From the NCBI GenBank assembly GCA_002315875.1, contig DCIL01000094.1:1-9456 (forward strand): DNA of 9,456 bases, given 5' to 3'. The notes below the pieces were generated by a model that did not search any database, had not been told where the DNA came from, and was given only the letters and a program-made list of their open reading frames with translations. The first letter of the stretch is position 1. Each line of letters opens with the position of its first letter. The position numbers were made by a program, and so were the translations under genes. This stretch comes from Verrucomicrobia bacterium UBA1727 (GTDB taxonomy: Bacteria > Verrucomicrobiota > Kiritimatiellia > RFP12 > UBA1067). Below are positions 1 to 6,795 of this stretch, piece by piece.

Positions 1-221
1 AGGCGCTCGCGAAGAAGCTCAAGCAAGCGGCGAAGATTTTCGACCCCGAGCCGCTCACAGCGGAGCATCCCGCCGTGAGGCACCTCGTCGAAATCAGCGG
101 CCCCGGCTTTGCGTGGCTCGCGGCGAATGTCGAGCTCGCGCTCGGACGTCGCGCCAAAGAAGAAGCGCAGGAGGACGAGGAAGCCGCCGCGCGCGACGCG
201 GCGAAACGCAGGACGGGGTAG
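1..221 (+). CDS. 3' end of an unidentified gene (partial)
   Basis: An open frame enters from the left edge (first complete codon at position 3) and ends with TAG at 219-221. About 72 residues are visible. They are rich in Ala, Lys, Glu and Arg and end in a charged tail (KEEAQEDEEAAARDAAKRR) that looks helical. A hydrophobic stretch, GPGFAWLAANVELALG, lies just before the tail. No start, catalytic motif or family signature is in view, so I assign no function. Support for coding comes from the uninterrupted frame, strong third-position GC bias and GC content like the kinase at the other end of the window. It points toward the minus-strand cluster, so the two units converge across the 222-575 gap. 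Confidence 0.6.
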   Translation, partial: ALAKKLKQAAKIFDPEPLTAEHPAVRHLVEISGPGFAWLAANVELALGRRAKEEAQEDEEAAARDAAKRRTG

Positions 222-575
222 GCGCCGCCGGGCGTGGGACGCGCCGCGACACGGTGGGGAGCGCGAATGCGCGGCGCAGGACGAACCCCTTTCCTGGGAT
301 CAACGCCATCCCATGACTACAATCGAGAACAGCACCGGCAAGAACGTGCCAGTGTCGAAAATGGTCGTCATTTCGCCGAACCGACTCGCGACGCATCGTC
401 CACAGAGGTCTGTCTTTACGAACGGGTTGCCGTGTGTAGCACTATCGTATGTGGCCACACCTGAAGGCGTGTAAAGTTTCATCCTTGATTCCGCATCAAA
501 TTTCAGCACCTCGAACCTCCCGGTGAGAGAGTTGCTGAACTCATAAATTGATTTAATGCCGATGTAATTTTGGCA
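222..575. other. Convergent intergenic gap without a clear gene
   Basis: This stretch lies between the stop of the left + strand gene and the stop of the amidohydrolase. The first 80 bases are very GC-rich and include a small GCGC-GAAT-GCGC hairpin at 261-272. The rest is close to 50% GC. Two short antiparallel frames occupy it. On + there is a 53-codon frame at 313-474 (starts MTTIENSTGK), and on minus an open frame continuing in phase after the amidohydrolase stop down to 300. Neither has a convincing ribosome binding site and both cannot be real, so I call no gene. A weak stem on the minus strand (ATGCC 572-576 with GGCAT 556-560), followed by TAAATCAATTT, could be a poor terminator for the cluster. 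Confidence 0.5.
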
Positions 576-1325
576 TCAAGAGACGAAAGAACGAAAGGCT
601 TTTTCTGACGACAATTCTGAAACGGATTCGCGGAATCGATCTCTGTACAACCGGCAATATGAGGTCAGCGCGCAATTCGACCGGGCTTGCCATACCGGCA
701 AATCCGTGCCGAACATCAAACGATCATGCCAATTGTGCCGTTTTAGTTCTCCAAATGATTCCGGCGGCATGTACGCCGTGTCCGTCCAAACATTCTCGCA
801 TTCGGCCATGACGCAAGCCATCTCCGCCATCGGTCGGCAATGCGCAAAATCAAAACGAACACGCGGAAACATCTTGGCGATCGCCGACAACCGTTTGGGT
901 GTTGCCGCGGAACACGGCCCCGCGTGCATCTGCACCGGCAACCCCCATGCGTCCGCACGCCCCAAAATGCGGCGCAAATCTTTTGGACGCTTCGACATCC
1001 ACGGCGTCTCCCCTTCATGCAACTTCACGCCACTGAACAATCCGGACTCAAGCCACCGCATGTCCTTATCCGCATCGTACAACCGTCCCGACAGCCAAAA
1101 GAAAACATGCGCGGCGCGTCCGGCGACACGCCGCATTTCCGCCGCCTCGCGGAGAATCGCATCCAGCCCGACGCCGTCAAGCTGAGCGCAAGTCGACGAC
1201 ACGATGAACTCGCCGATGTCACATCGTTTCAACACGCCATAAATGCGTCGTGGAGAATAATACCAAAGATCACCGCGATCCAAGCGCGGATAATAACCCA
1301 TGTGCACGTGGGCGTCACAGATCAC
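576..1325 (-). CDS. Amidohydrolase-superfamily metal-dependent hydrolase (TIM barrel)
   Basis: A 249-aa protein. It starts DAHVH (His6, His8), the N-terminal metal-binding HxH of amidohydrolase family 2. Further candidate ligands follow in the usual order: Lys101 and His103 in GVKLHEG, His134 in VQMHAG, His162 in FAHC and Asp208 in FGTDLP. This is a compact, apparently complete barrel of normal length for small family members. The start is GTG at 1325-1323, sharing a GTGA overlap with the TGA of the upstream radical SAM gene, so it is translationally coupled and the last gene of the cluster. The substrate is unknown. In this setting it could hydrolyse part of a modified peptide or a small-molecule by-product. 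The family assignment is firm; the role in the cluster is inference. Confidence 0.85.
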   Translation of the reverse strand: MICDAHVHMGYYPRLDRGDLWYYSPRRIYGVLKRCDIGEFIVSSTCAQLDGVGLDAILREAAEMRRVAGRAAHVFFWLSGRLYDADKDMRWLESGLFSGVKLHEGETPWMSKRPKDLRRILGRADAWGLPVQMHAGPCSAATPKRLSAIAKMFPRVRFDFAHCRPMAEMACVMAECENVWTDTAYMPPESFGELKRHNWHDRLMFGTDLPVWQARSNCALTSYCRLYRDRFRESVSELSSEKAFRSFVS

Positions 1326-2776
1326 GCGTCAACCCCGGACTGCGCCAACATCTGCCGTTGTTTTTCGTCCACGATTTCATGGTTGATGGCCGCGACACGG
1401 CAAAAATGCTCGGCGGGCGAAAACATGTCGCCCGTTTCGTTGAAATTCCGGCACATGCAGGTCGAACAATAGTCGCGGTCTTTGCATTCCGCGCAACCTT
1501 TGAAACACGCATTCGTCACGGAACGGATGCGTTTGACGGCGTCAGAATCCAACCATATGTCTCGCAGGCTTTGCTTGTAACAATTCCCAAGCGGCACGCC
1601 CGCAAACCCCGGACAAGGATAATAGTCGCCCGTGGGGCTCAAGCACATCGAATTCACGCATGCGCCGCAGGCCTTTCTACGCTTCCATTCTTCAACCGAA
1701 TCCAGTTTCGCCTTCTTGCCCGGACTGAAATACTCGCTGTTCATCGGAACGGATTTCAAAATGACGTCCTGCAGCAATTCCCGCGTTTCATCAAGATTCA
1801 GGCGATTGCAAAGATTCGTCGTGTCGCAGTCCTGCTTGCCCATGATGATGAAATCCGTCTGCGCGCTCATCTTGAGCGACTCGGCGAATTTCATCACGTC
1901 AGGATACCCTTTGTAATTGATCCGAAGACAGGGACACGAGATGCGAAGCGGCACGTTGGCCGCCCGCAACCGCGCAATCGCGCCCATCGTCTCCAGCCAC
2001 GAACCTTTCCGCCGCGTCACCTCGTCGTGAATCGCCGGACTCATCGAGTAGAGCGACACTTGCGCCGTTGCGTCGGCCTCCACAAGCGCCGACACGATTT
2101 CGTCCGTGCAAACCGTAAGATTGCTCAAACACGAAACCGTGCAGTCCCTCTCACGGATCGCCTTGACTATGCGGATAAAGTCGGGATGCAACATGCATTC
2201 GCCGCCCGAAAGCGTGATGCCGAGACCGCCCAAGGCGCGAAAATCGTCCAGTATCTCGCATATCTTGTCGTACGGCAAGAACAACGGGTTGTATTCCGGA
2301 ATATAGCAATGCCGGCACCGCTCCGTGCATGCCTGCGTTATGTCCATCTGCAATTCGAACAACGTGGGGTGCTCGGCAAAGTAGTCCTCCATCAATTTCG
2401 CCGGCAGGGCATTCGCCTCCTCCTCCGTGTAGACCTTTTTGTTTTCAAGTGTTTTTGGGTCGTCGCAATCGTAGGTGAAGAAAGGTTCTCGCGCCGTCAT
2501 CTCCGCCGCCGTCTCCCCGACGAGAACGACTCCTTCACGAATCAACGGCCCAAGAAACGCATCGAAGTCCGCAACAATGGTCTCCCGTGAAACGTCCGGA
2601 TAACAGGCCGCGATCTTGTCGACGATCACGTTCTTCTCCTGCGGTTCGCGGGTGACGTACTTCAGGAACACCTCTGCGTTCCGAAACACTTCGTCAAAGG
2701 CCGTCACCTTGCCGAACAAGTACGTGAACTCCCCGTATTGCCGGACAAACGTCTGCCTTGCCAATCGCATCAACAT
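1322..2776 (-). CDS. RRE-radical SAM-SPASM peptide maturase (second copy)
   Basis: A 484-aa protein. Residues 1-90 resemble a PqqD-like RiPP recognition element (alpha/beta winged helix ending ...DFDAFLGPLIREGVVLV). The radical SAM core carries CTERCRHC (Cys150, 154, 157), which binds the 4Fe-4S cluster that cleaves S-adenosylmethionine, and SGGEC near residue 190. The C-terminus is a SPASM domain with at least ten cysteines, including CGACVNSMC, YYPCPGF, and CAECKDRDYCSTCMCRNFNETG near residue 430-450. I chose the ATG at 2776: it follows the upstream stop by 1 nt and has a strong GGGAGGGG site upstream. A longer frame from 2836 would overlap the upstream gene by about 60 nt. Such enzymes install thioether or C-C crosslinks on ribosomal peptides; the actual linkage here is not known. 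It is a clear paralogue of the gene just upstream. Confidence 0.88.
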   Translation of the reverse strand: MLMRLARQTFVRQYGEFTYLFGKVTAFDEVFRNAEVFLKYVTREPQEKNVIVDKIAACYPDVSRETIVADFDAFLGPLIREGVVLVGETAAEMTAREPFFTYDCDDPKTLENKKVYTEEEANALPAKLMEDYFAEHPTLFELQMDITQACTERCRHCYIPEYNPLFLPYDKICEILDDFRALGGLGITLSGGECMLHPDFIRIVKAIRERDCTVSCLSNLTVCTDEIVSALVEADATAQVSLYSMSPAIHDEVTRRKGSWLETMGAIARLRAANVPLRISCPCLRINYKGYPDVMKFAESLKMSAQTDFIIMGKQDCDTTNLCNRLNLDETRELLQDVILKSVPMNSEYFSPGKKAKLDSVEEWKRRKACGACVNSMCLSPTGDYYPCPGFAGVPLGNCYKQSLRDIWLDSDAVKRIRSVTNACFKGCAECKDRDYCSTCMCRNFNETGDMFSPAEHFCRVAAINHEIVDEKQRQMLAQSGVDA

Positions 2777-2777
2777 G

Positions 2778-4136
2778 TCACTTCCCCTCCCAAATCCGGC
2801 GATACATCGCCGCCATCTCACACCGCTCGGACGCATGCGTGAACATATTGCCAGTCTCGTTGAAGTTCCGCATCATGCAGACCTTGCACCACGGGCGGTC
2901 TTTGCAGTTCGCGCAGGCGCCAAAATCGCGGTTCTTAAGCGCCCTCAGACGATTCAATTTCGCGCCGCGCCAAACGTCCAACAGCGCATCCGTTTTCACG
3001 TTTCCCAGCACCATGCCGTGGAACCCGTCGCAGGGATAATACTCGCCGCGCGCGTTGACGCAAAGATGTCCGTCGCCCACGTCGCACACGCGCGCGTCCG
3101 GCGCGCATTTGCAAGCCGGCAACGGTTCCTTGGCCAACGCGTCGCGATGCGCCCGGACGACCAGTTCCATTTCTTCCACCGACAAAGCATGCGCCTGATT
3201 GGAACAGTCGTGATCCAACTTGCCGATGATGTCGCAGTCGAGCACGTCATGCATGTGGTGGTCGGCGGCAAAACGGCGCAGCGTCGAAATCGCATTCCGG
3301 TTCTGCTTCAGGACGGGCGTGGCCAACCGCACGTGCACGCCTGCATGCTGCAATTCCCAAATCGCCCGAATGGTCCTGTCCCAAGAACCCGGCAATTGCG
3401 TGATCGCATCGTGTTCTTCCGCCACCATCGAGTACAGCGAAACGTTCACGAACTGCGGGTCGATTTCCTTCAAGAGCGCCACGCGCTCGTCCGTGCACAC
3501 CGACAAATTCGACATGACGATGATGTTCAATCCGATTCGTTTTGCATCCCGCAGAATGACTGCGAAATCAGGATGCAACATGCACTCGCCGCCCGTGACG
3601 AAGACCGTCAACCCCTGCGCCTCGCGGAATTCGCGCAACAACTTCAAAGCAATGTCCGTCGGCAACACGGACCCGCCGCCCTTGGGAATGTAACAGTGGA
3701 CGCACCGCTCGTTGCACCGATCCGTCAAATCGACGTGCAACTCGCACGGCAAATCGTGGCGCATGTAGAAATCGCCGATTGGCGAGAAACCATCGTTTTC
3801 TTCTTCCGCCGCTCTCTCTTTCAAAGGCAACACAGCGGAACTAGTCCGGCTCGGCCTTTCTGCCGCAAGTCCACCCTCTTCCGTTTCGACAAACCGCTGG
3901 CTCACAAGTTCACCAATAAACTCCTCGACATCATTCCGAAGATCAGCACTCTCGCAATCAAACTTTCCCGCCACTACTGCAGCAACCTCTTCAACACATT
4001 GCCATTCATCTGTGATTGCGTCCAAGAACAGCTTCGCGCCACGCATAATTGTACAGCCACACGTCCTCGGGCACGAAATCACGCTCTCATCACCGACATG
4101 GCGAATAAATGCACTACTGTTGCGGCGTATTTTCAT
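2778..4136 (-). CDS. RRE-radical SAM-SPASM peptide maturase (first copy)
   Basis: A 452-aa protein. Residues about 10-85 form a PqqD-like RRE (LFLDAITDEW...DVEEFIGELVSQRFVE), the domain that binds RiPP leader peptides. A charged linker of about 45 residues follows. The radical SAM core then has CNERCVHC (Cys141, 145, 148), TGGEC (181-185) and SNLSVCTDE. The SPASM domain from about 340 onward has cysteines at 342, 344, 351, 359, 369, 408, 411, 417, 420 and 439, enough for two auxiliary Fe-S clusters. The start ATG (4136-4134) is 3 nt past the SIR2 stop, indicating coupling. It shares HCYIP, GGECMLHPDF, CTDE, VSLYSM and RNFNETG with the next gene. The function is peptide crosslinking by family; substrate and bond type are inference. 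The RRE-coding part has lower GC than the catalytic part. Confidence 0.88.
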   Translation of the reverse strand: MKIRRNSSAFIRHVGDESVISCPRTCGCTIMRGAKLFLDAITDEWQCVEEVAAVVAGKFDCESADLRNDVEEFIGELVSQRFVETEEGGLAAERPSRTSSAVLPLKERAAEEENDGFSPIGDFYMRHDLPCELHVDLTDRCNERCVHCYIPKGGGSVLPTDIALKLLREFREAQGLTVFVTGGECMLHPDFAVILRDAKRIGLNIIVMSNLSVCTDERVALLKEIDPQFVNVSLYSMVAEEHDAITQLPGSWDRTIRAIWELQHAGVHVRLATPVLKQNRNAISTLRRFAADHHMHDVLDCDIIGKLDHDCSNQAHALSVEEMELVVRAHRDALAKEPLPACKCAPDARVCDVGDGHLCVNARGEYYPCDGFHGMVLGNVKTDALLDVWRGAKLNRLRALKNRDFGACANCKDRPWCKVCMMRNFNETGNMFTHASERCEMAAMYRRIWEGK

Positions 4137-4139
4137 AAT

Positions 4140-5882
4140 TTAAAAATCTCGAACAACGCCTTGAAATGAAAATTCGGGAATATTCCATTCAGAAACATGT
4201 GGATACATCAAGTCAAGCACCGCCTGTTTACCGCCATCCCCAAACACATTTGGAACACCTTTAACATAAGCACGAACATTGTCCTCACCAAACACATCAA
4301 TAGCATTTTTGATGGCGCGTATCCGCTCAAAATGCTGTCGGCCTTCTTGGGTCTCATCGGCCAATTTCTCAATGTCCTTGACATACTCGCGCAATTTAGC
4401 CCCAGAGATCCACCCGTCTGGGCCATTCTCGTCATGCGTCGCAACTACTGAACAATAAACCATCTCTCCTTTCTTTCGCCGCGACATAACACTCAGCATT
4501 GAACCCCAGATGGCGTCGTCAAGCGGCAGACTATATCCCAGTAGAACAATATGCTTGGCCCCGGCAATCTGCGAAAGCGCATCATCGGTCATTTCTTTTA
4601 TGAACGATGGTGCCGCAGACTTAAGCTGCGTCTGCATAAACATGAAATTGTCATAGGAATGCGTCAATGCACCACAGAAATGACATTCCAGTGCATCGTA
4701 CCTACCATCCCTTTGGGCTTCATCTTCCTTTTTCGTCCGTGGTTTCTGTCCCCAACAGAAAGCATGCGTTAGTCCATTGGGGAAAAGCGTTTCGGAGTAT
4801 TCATCCCACATGTCACCCAAATAAAGATTTAAACGGCCGCACACAGGGCAATGCCGGAATGTCGTCATGCCGTGAACAGGCGAATACATACCCAAGCGAA
4901 ACACACGGTCAGCAGAATGCTTTTCTGAATTAATCGCTTGCGCTGCAGCATCTGTGCACGGAAGCCATATGTGGGCTCGCAATTCATCATCCCTCGAATC
5001 GGCAGGTGCACGCATCCCAACCGTGGATGGAAAATTCATGCGAAGCGACAAGTGCCGTCCGGGATTCCCAACACGGAAGGCGTCAGCATGATTGACGCTC
5101 AAATTCCCCTGCCACAAGAGCCACAGAAAGATAGGCTCAAAGTTCGTTGTAACCACCGAATAGCTGAATTTATAGAATCCGGCCTCATCCAAATGCACCC
5201 CCGCATCTGCAAACCGACGTCCCTCGTCCTGCATCACTTCTGCGAGTGATTCAAAGAAGCTGAGATACCGCTTGATCCTTTCGCGGCCATCCTCGGTTTC
5301 TATCAGCTTTTGCCATGCACAGGCAAACATCGAGTTGATTAGGTGTACAAGCAATTCGCGAGCGGCCCTCAAGCGTGCAACGGATAGAAATACAGGGTCA
5401 CACGAACCCGGCCTGAACGCACTGACTCCTCTCTCCTCGCGAAGATTCGCATCAATTAAAGTAAACACTTCTTGCAGATAATTACTCCGCGCACTTCCAG
5501 CCGAATCACCCGAACCTTTCTTGGCTTTTGCAATCAACTTAAGCGCCGACCAGTCGTAGTGGCTCCGCAGTTCGCTTACAACTTTTGCGACCTGCCTTGA
5601 ATCAATCCCTGGGAATGTCCGCGCTCGCAAGTCATCGTCAAGATTGCAGACTGCAGCACCATCCCACCCCGGGTCGAGAACCAAAAGCAAATCAACAACC
5701 TTCTGCCCTTGCCCAACAAAGCATTTTGCCGCATCCTCAACAGCACCACTCGTCAATTCGGCATCGCAAAAACGCCACAGTATGTTTGCCTGCGCTTCAC
5801 TTGTCGGCATAGACAAACTGGCTGTCGCGCCCGCACCGACAAAAAGAATCGTCTCAGGACGAATCGGCACACTAACGCTCAT
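4140..5882 (-). CDS. SIR2-family NAD-dependent enzyme with zinc site
   Basis: A 580-aa protein. It opens with a Rossmann motif FVGAGAT (about residues 14-20) as in sirtuins. TTNFE follows at about 245-249, then VHG (His337-Gly338) directly before CPVC (345, 348), then CHFC (400, 403) and LLGYSLPLDD (448-456). HG followed by two CxxC pairs is the layout of true sirtuins: catalytic His plus structural zinc. Many defence-type SIR2 proteins lack the zinc site. The region between residues 30 and 240 is a long helical insertion or extra domain I do not recognise. About 125 residues follow the Rossmann fold. Start: ATG at 5882 overlaps the upstream TGA as ATGA; a TTG at 5891 is less likely. The reaction could be NAD hydrolysis, deacylation or ADP-ribosyl transfer. 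SIR2 membership is clear; the job in this cluster is inference. Confidence 0.82.
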   Translation of the reverse strand: MSVSVPIRPETILFVGAGATASLSMPTSEAQANILWRFCDAELTSGAVEDAAKCFVGQGQKVVDLLLVLDPGWDGAAVCNLDDDLRARTFPGIDSRQVAKVVSELRSHYDWSALKLIAKAKKGSGDSAGSARSNYLQEVFTLIDANLREERGVSAFRPGSCDPVFLSVARLRAARELLVHLINSMFACAWQKLIETEDGRERIKRYLSFFESLAEVMQDEGRRFADAGVHLDEAGFYKFSYSVVTTNFEPIFLWLLWQGNLSVNHADAFRVGNPGRHLSLRMNFPSTVGMRAPADSRDDELRAHIWLPCTDAAAQAINSEKHSADRVFRLGMYSPVHGMTTFRHCPVCGRLNLYLGDMWDEYSETLFPNGLTHAFCWGQKPRTKKEDEAQRDGRYDALECHFCGALTHSYDNFMFMQTQLKSAAPSFIKEMTDDALSQIAGAKHIVLLGYSLPLDDAIWGSMLSVMSRRKKGEMVYCSVVATHDENGPDGWISGAKLREYVKDIEKLADETQEGRQHFERIRAIKNAIDVFGEDNVRAYVKGVPNVFGDGGKQAVLDLMYPHVSEWNIPEFSFQGVVRDF

Positions 5883-6280
5883 ATCTTGCAAGTGATTGAT
5901 TTGAGTTTGTACTTGTTCTGTAGACTTTCGATAAGACTTCCTTTGGCATCCCTAATTGTTGTCAGCAATTCGGCATCTCCCCCTGGGCGTTTGTCCATAG
6001 GTTCTAATTCGAATGTCCACTCATACGCCCTTTGGCAACCGCTCTTCTGTATGACAGCCAAATAAGTCGTTGCACTATCAAACTTCAAAACAAGATCTTT
6101 TTCGTACAAAAAGAGATGAGCACGGCCCTCCCCATCACCTGGGCGCAACATGGCCAGACGCTTCATCGAATCAGCGAGATGCTTCGCAGTATATTCAACC
6201 GACGGAACGAACCTAATCGCTACACCACCTTTGTGCGACACCTTGATCTCTTTAATCTGACCTGCAATTTTATAGCTCAT
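5879..6280 (-). CDS. Conserved-looking 133-aa protein of unknown function
   Basis: The ATG start has a good AAGGAG site five bases upstream (6285-6290). The stop TGA overlaps the SIR2 ATG, so the two are translated together. I do not recognise the family. The sequence alternates short hydrophobic and charged segments (AIRFVPSVEY, AHLFLYEKDLVLKF, TTYLAVIQKS, YEWTFELEP), suggesting a mostly beta fold. There is no signal peptide and no membrane segment, so it is probably cytosolic. The obligate coupling to SIR2, and the similar lower GC of both genes, suggest a two-gene module: a regulator, an adaptor or a substrate-recognition partner of the SIR2 enzyme. This is inference from position only. 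Confidence 0.75.
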   Translation of the reverse strand: MSYKIAGQIKEIKVSHKGGVAIRFVPSVEYTAKHLADSMKRLAMLRPGDGEGRAHLFLYEKDLVLKFDSATTYLAVIQKSGCQRAYEWTFELEPMDKRPGGDAELLTTIRDAKGSLIESLQNKYKLKSITCKI

Positions 6281-6295
6281 GACACTCCTTATGTG

Positions 6296-6329
6296 AACCC
6301 TTGCGCCATTTCACAATGACGCAAGGGTT
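6296..6329 (-). promoter_or_regulatory. Intercistronic hairpin between peptide gene and 133-aa gene
   Basis: A perfect 10-bp stem (AACCCTTGCG at 6296-6305 with CGCAAGGGTT at 6320-6329) has a 14-nt loop. Read on the minus strand, it falls after the three-cysteine peptide gene and ends six bases before the AAGGAG of the next gene. It lacks a U-tract on that strand, so it is more likely a stabilising 3' stem or partial attenuator than a full terminator. That would keep peptide mRNA above enzyme mRNA. On the + strand it is followed by TTTTT and would be a good intrinsic terminator for an antisense transcript. An alternative pairing of GTGAA (6293-6297) with TTCAC (6310-6314) is possible. Confidence 0.6.
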
Positions 6330-6358
6330 TTTGCCAGCACCTCAACGTACTGAAGCAT

Positions 6359-6496
6359 TTATTTAACTTGGCTGAGTTCGCAGTTGCGTGTCTGGGAGTA
6401 TCCTCCACATGCCGGCTTGGTTTTCGCCGGGCAGCCGGCAACGAAGGTTTCCTTGGCCGCGGACTTCGCGACGATTTCAGGTTTCTTGTAAGCCAT
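6359..6496 (-). CDS. Putative RiPP precursor peptide, 45 aa, three cysteines
   Basis: The start ATG at 6496 has an AGGAG site 8 nt upstream. A longer in-frame version to 6541 has no such support. The peptide begins MAYKKPEIVAKSAAKE, a charged leader-like segment. A core-like part from FVAGCP follows, with Cys22, Cys30 and Cys39, many Gly, Ser, Thr and Lys residues, and the end NCELSQVK. Size, leader-core layout, spaced cysteines and position ahead of two RRE-containing radical SAM enzymes all fit a substrate for Cys-based crosslinking (sactipeptide or ranthipeptide-like thioethers). The FVAGCP junction is a possible cleavage region. I recognise no named precursor family. Alternative: a small structural or metal-binding protein. 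The role is inferred from context. Confidence 0.75.
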   Translation of the reverse strand: MAYKKPEIVAKSAAKETFVAGCPAKTKPACGGYSQTRNCELSQVK

Positions 6497-6511
6497 TTCT
6501 GGCTCCTTTCT

Positions 6512-6525
6512 GAGGCATTTGCCTC
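6512..6525 (-). promoter_or_regulatory. Small hairpin ahead of the precursor ribosome binding site
   Basis: GAGGC (6512-6516) pairs with GCCTC (6521-6525) around ATTT. On the minus strand the stem is preceded by an A-rich run and sits just upstream of the precursor AGGAG, so it could act as a 5' stabilising stem or protein target. On the + strand it is followed by TTTTTTTCTTT and has the shape of an intrinsic terminator. It lies in the 90-nt gap between the 65-aa gene and the precursor. Confidence 0.45.
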
Positions 6526-6586
6526 TTTTTTCTTTCAGCACCCAACCGACACCGGCACCCGCTGGGCGGCGACTGCTTAAAAATCT

Positions 6587-6784
6587 TCAACGGCGAATGA
6601 GCTGCCCAGTTCCCCGGTAGAGCTCCGTCTTGCCGTTGTTCATCGCAATAGCGATACAGGCGTCGTTGCCGTCACCGGAACATTGCACGCCCACCACATC
6701 GTGGCTCATGGAAAACCGACGCATGAGCTGCTTCGTTTCCGTGTAGATTTCGACCTTGCGGCCCGACCATTCGGCGTAGAGCAT
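6587..6784 (-). CDS. 65-aa protein with an internal repeat, function unknown
   Basis: The start ATG at 6784 has AAGGA 9 nt upstream, and that site overlaps the stop codon of the 31-aa ORF before it (TAAGGA). The in-frame TTG at 6817 is a poorer choice. Residues 10-23 (KVEIYTETKQLMRR) and 52-65 (KTELYRGTGQLIRR) align with 8 of 14 identities, a two-fold repeat with a period of 42 residues. Between them is a region with Cys35 and Cys43 and CSGDGNDACIAIAM. The K-x-E-[IL]-Y...G-Q-L-[IM]-R-R pattern looks like beta-hairpin repeats, as in small beta-flower or propeller-like proteins. There is no signal peptide. It could be a chaperone, a second substrate or an immunity protein; I cannot choose among these. 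Confidence 0.65.
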   Translation of the reverse strand: MLYAEWSGRKVEIYTETKQLMRRFSMSHDVVGVQCSGDGNDACIAIAMNNGKTELYRGTGQLIRR

Positions 6785-6795
6785 TTTTAAGATCC

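Noticed and set aside
313..474. 53-aa + strand ORF starting MTTIENSTGK
   Set aside because: It has an ATG but no convincing ribosome binding site, and an equally good frame lies on the opposite strand, so coding is not supported.
556..600. TGA at the end of the amidohydrolase as a selenocysteine codon with a downstream stem
   Set aside because: The stem is only 5 bp and starts within the stop region, and the protein is already full length with all metal ligands before the TGA.
1250..2590. 446-codon open frame on the + strand
   Set aside because: It is the antisense of the second radical SAM gene, whose frame has full Cys motifs and a strong ribosome binding site. The + translation is Arg/His-rich with no motif.
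2777..2836. Longer start of the second radical SAM gene
   Set aside because: It would overlap the upstream gene by about 60 nt. The ATG at 2776 has the strong ribosome binding site, and the RRE starts only after it.
2616..4169. 517-codon open frame on the + strand
   Set aside because: Antisense shadow of the first radical SAM gene; low-complexity Arg/His/Val-rich translation.
5883..5891. TTG start for the SIR2 gene
   Set aside because: The ATG at 5882 forms a clean ATGA overlap with the upstream stop, and the TTG adds only three residues.
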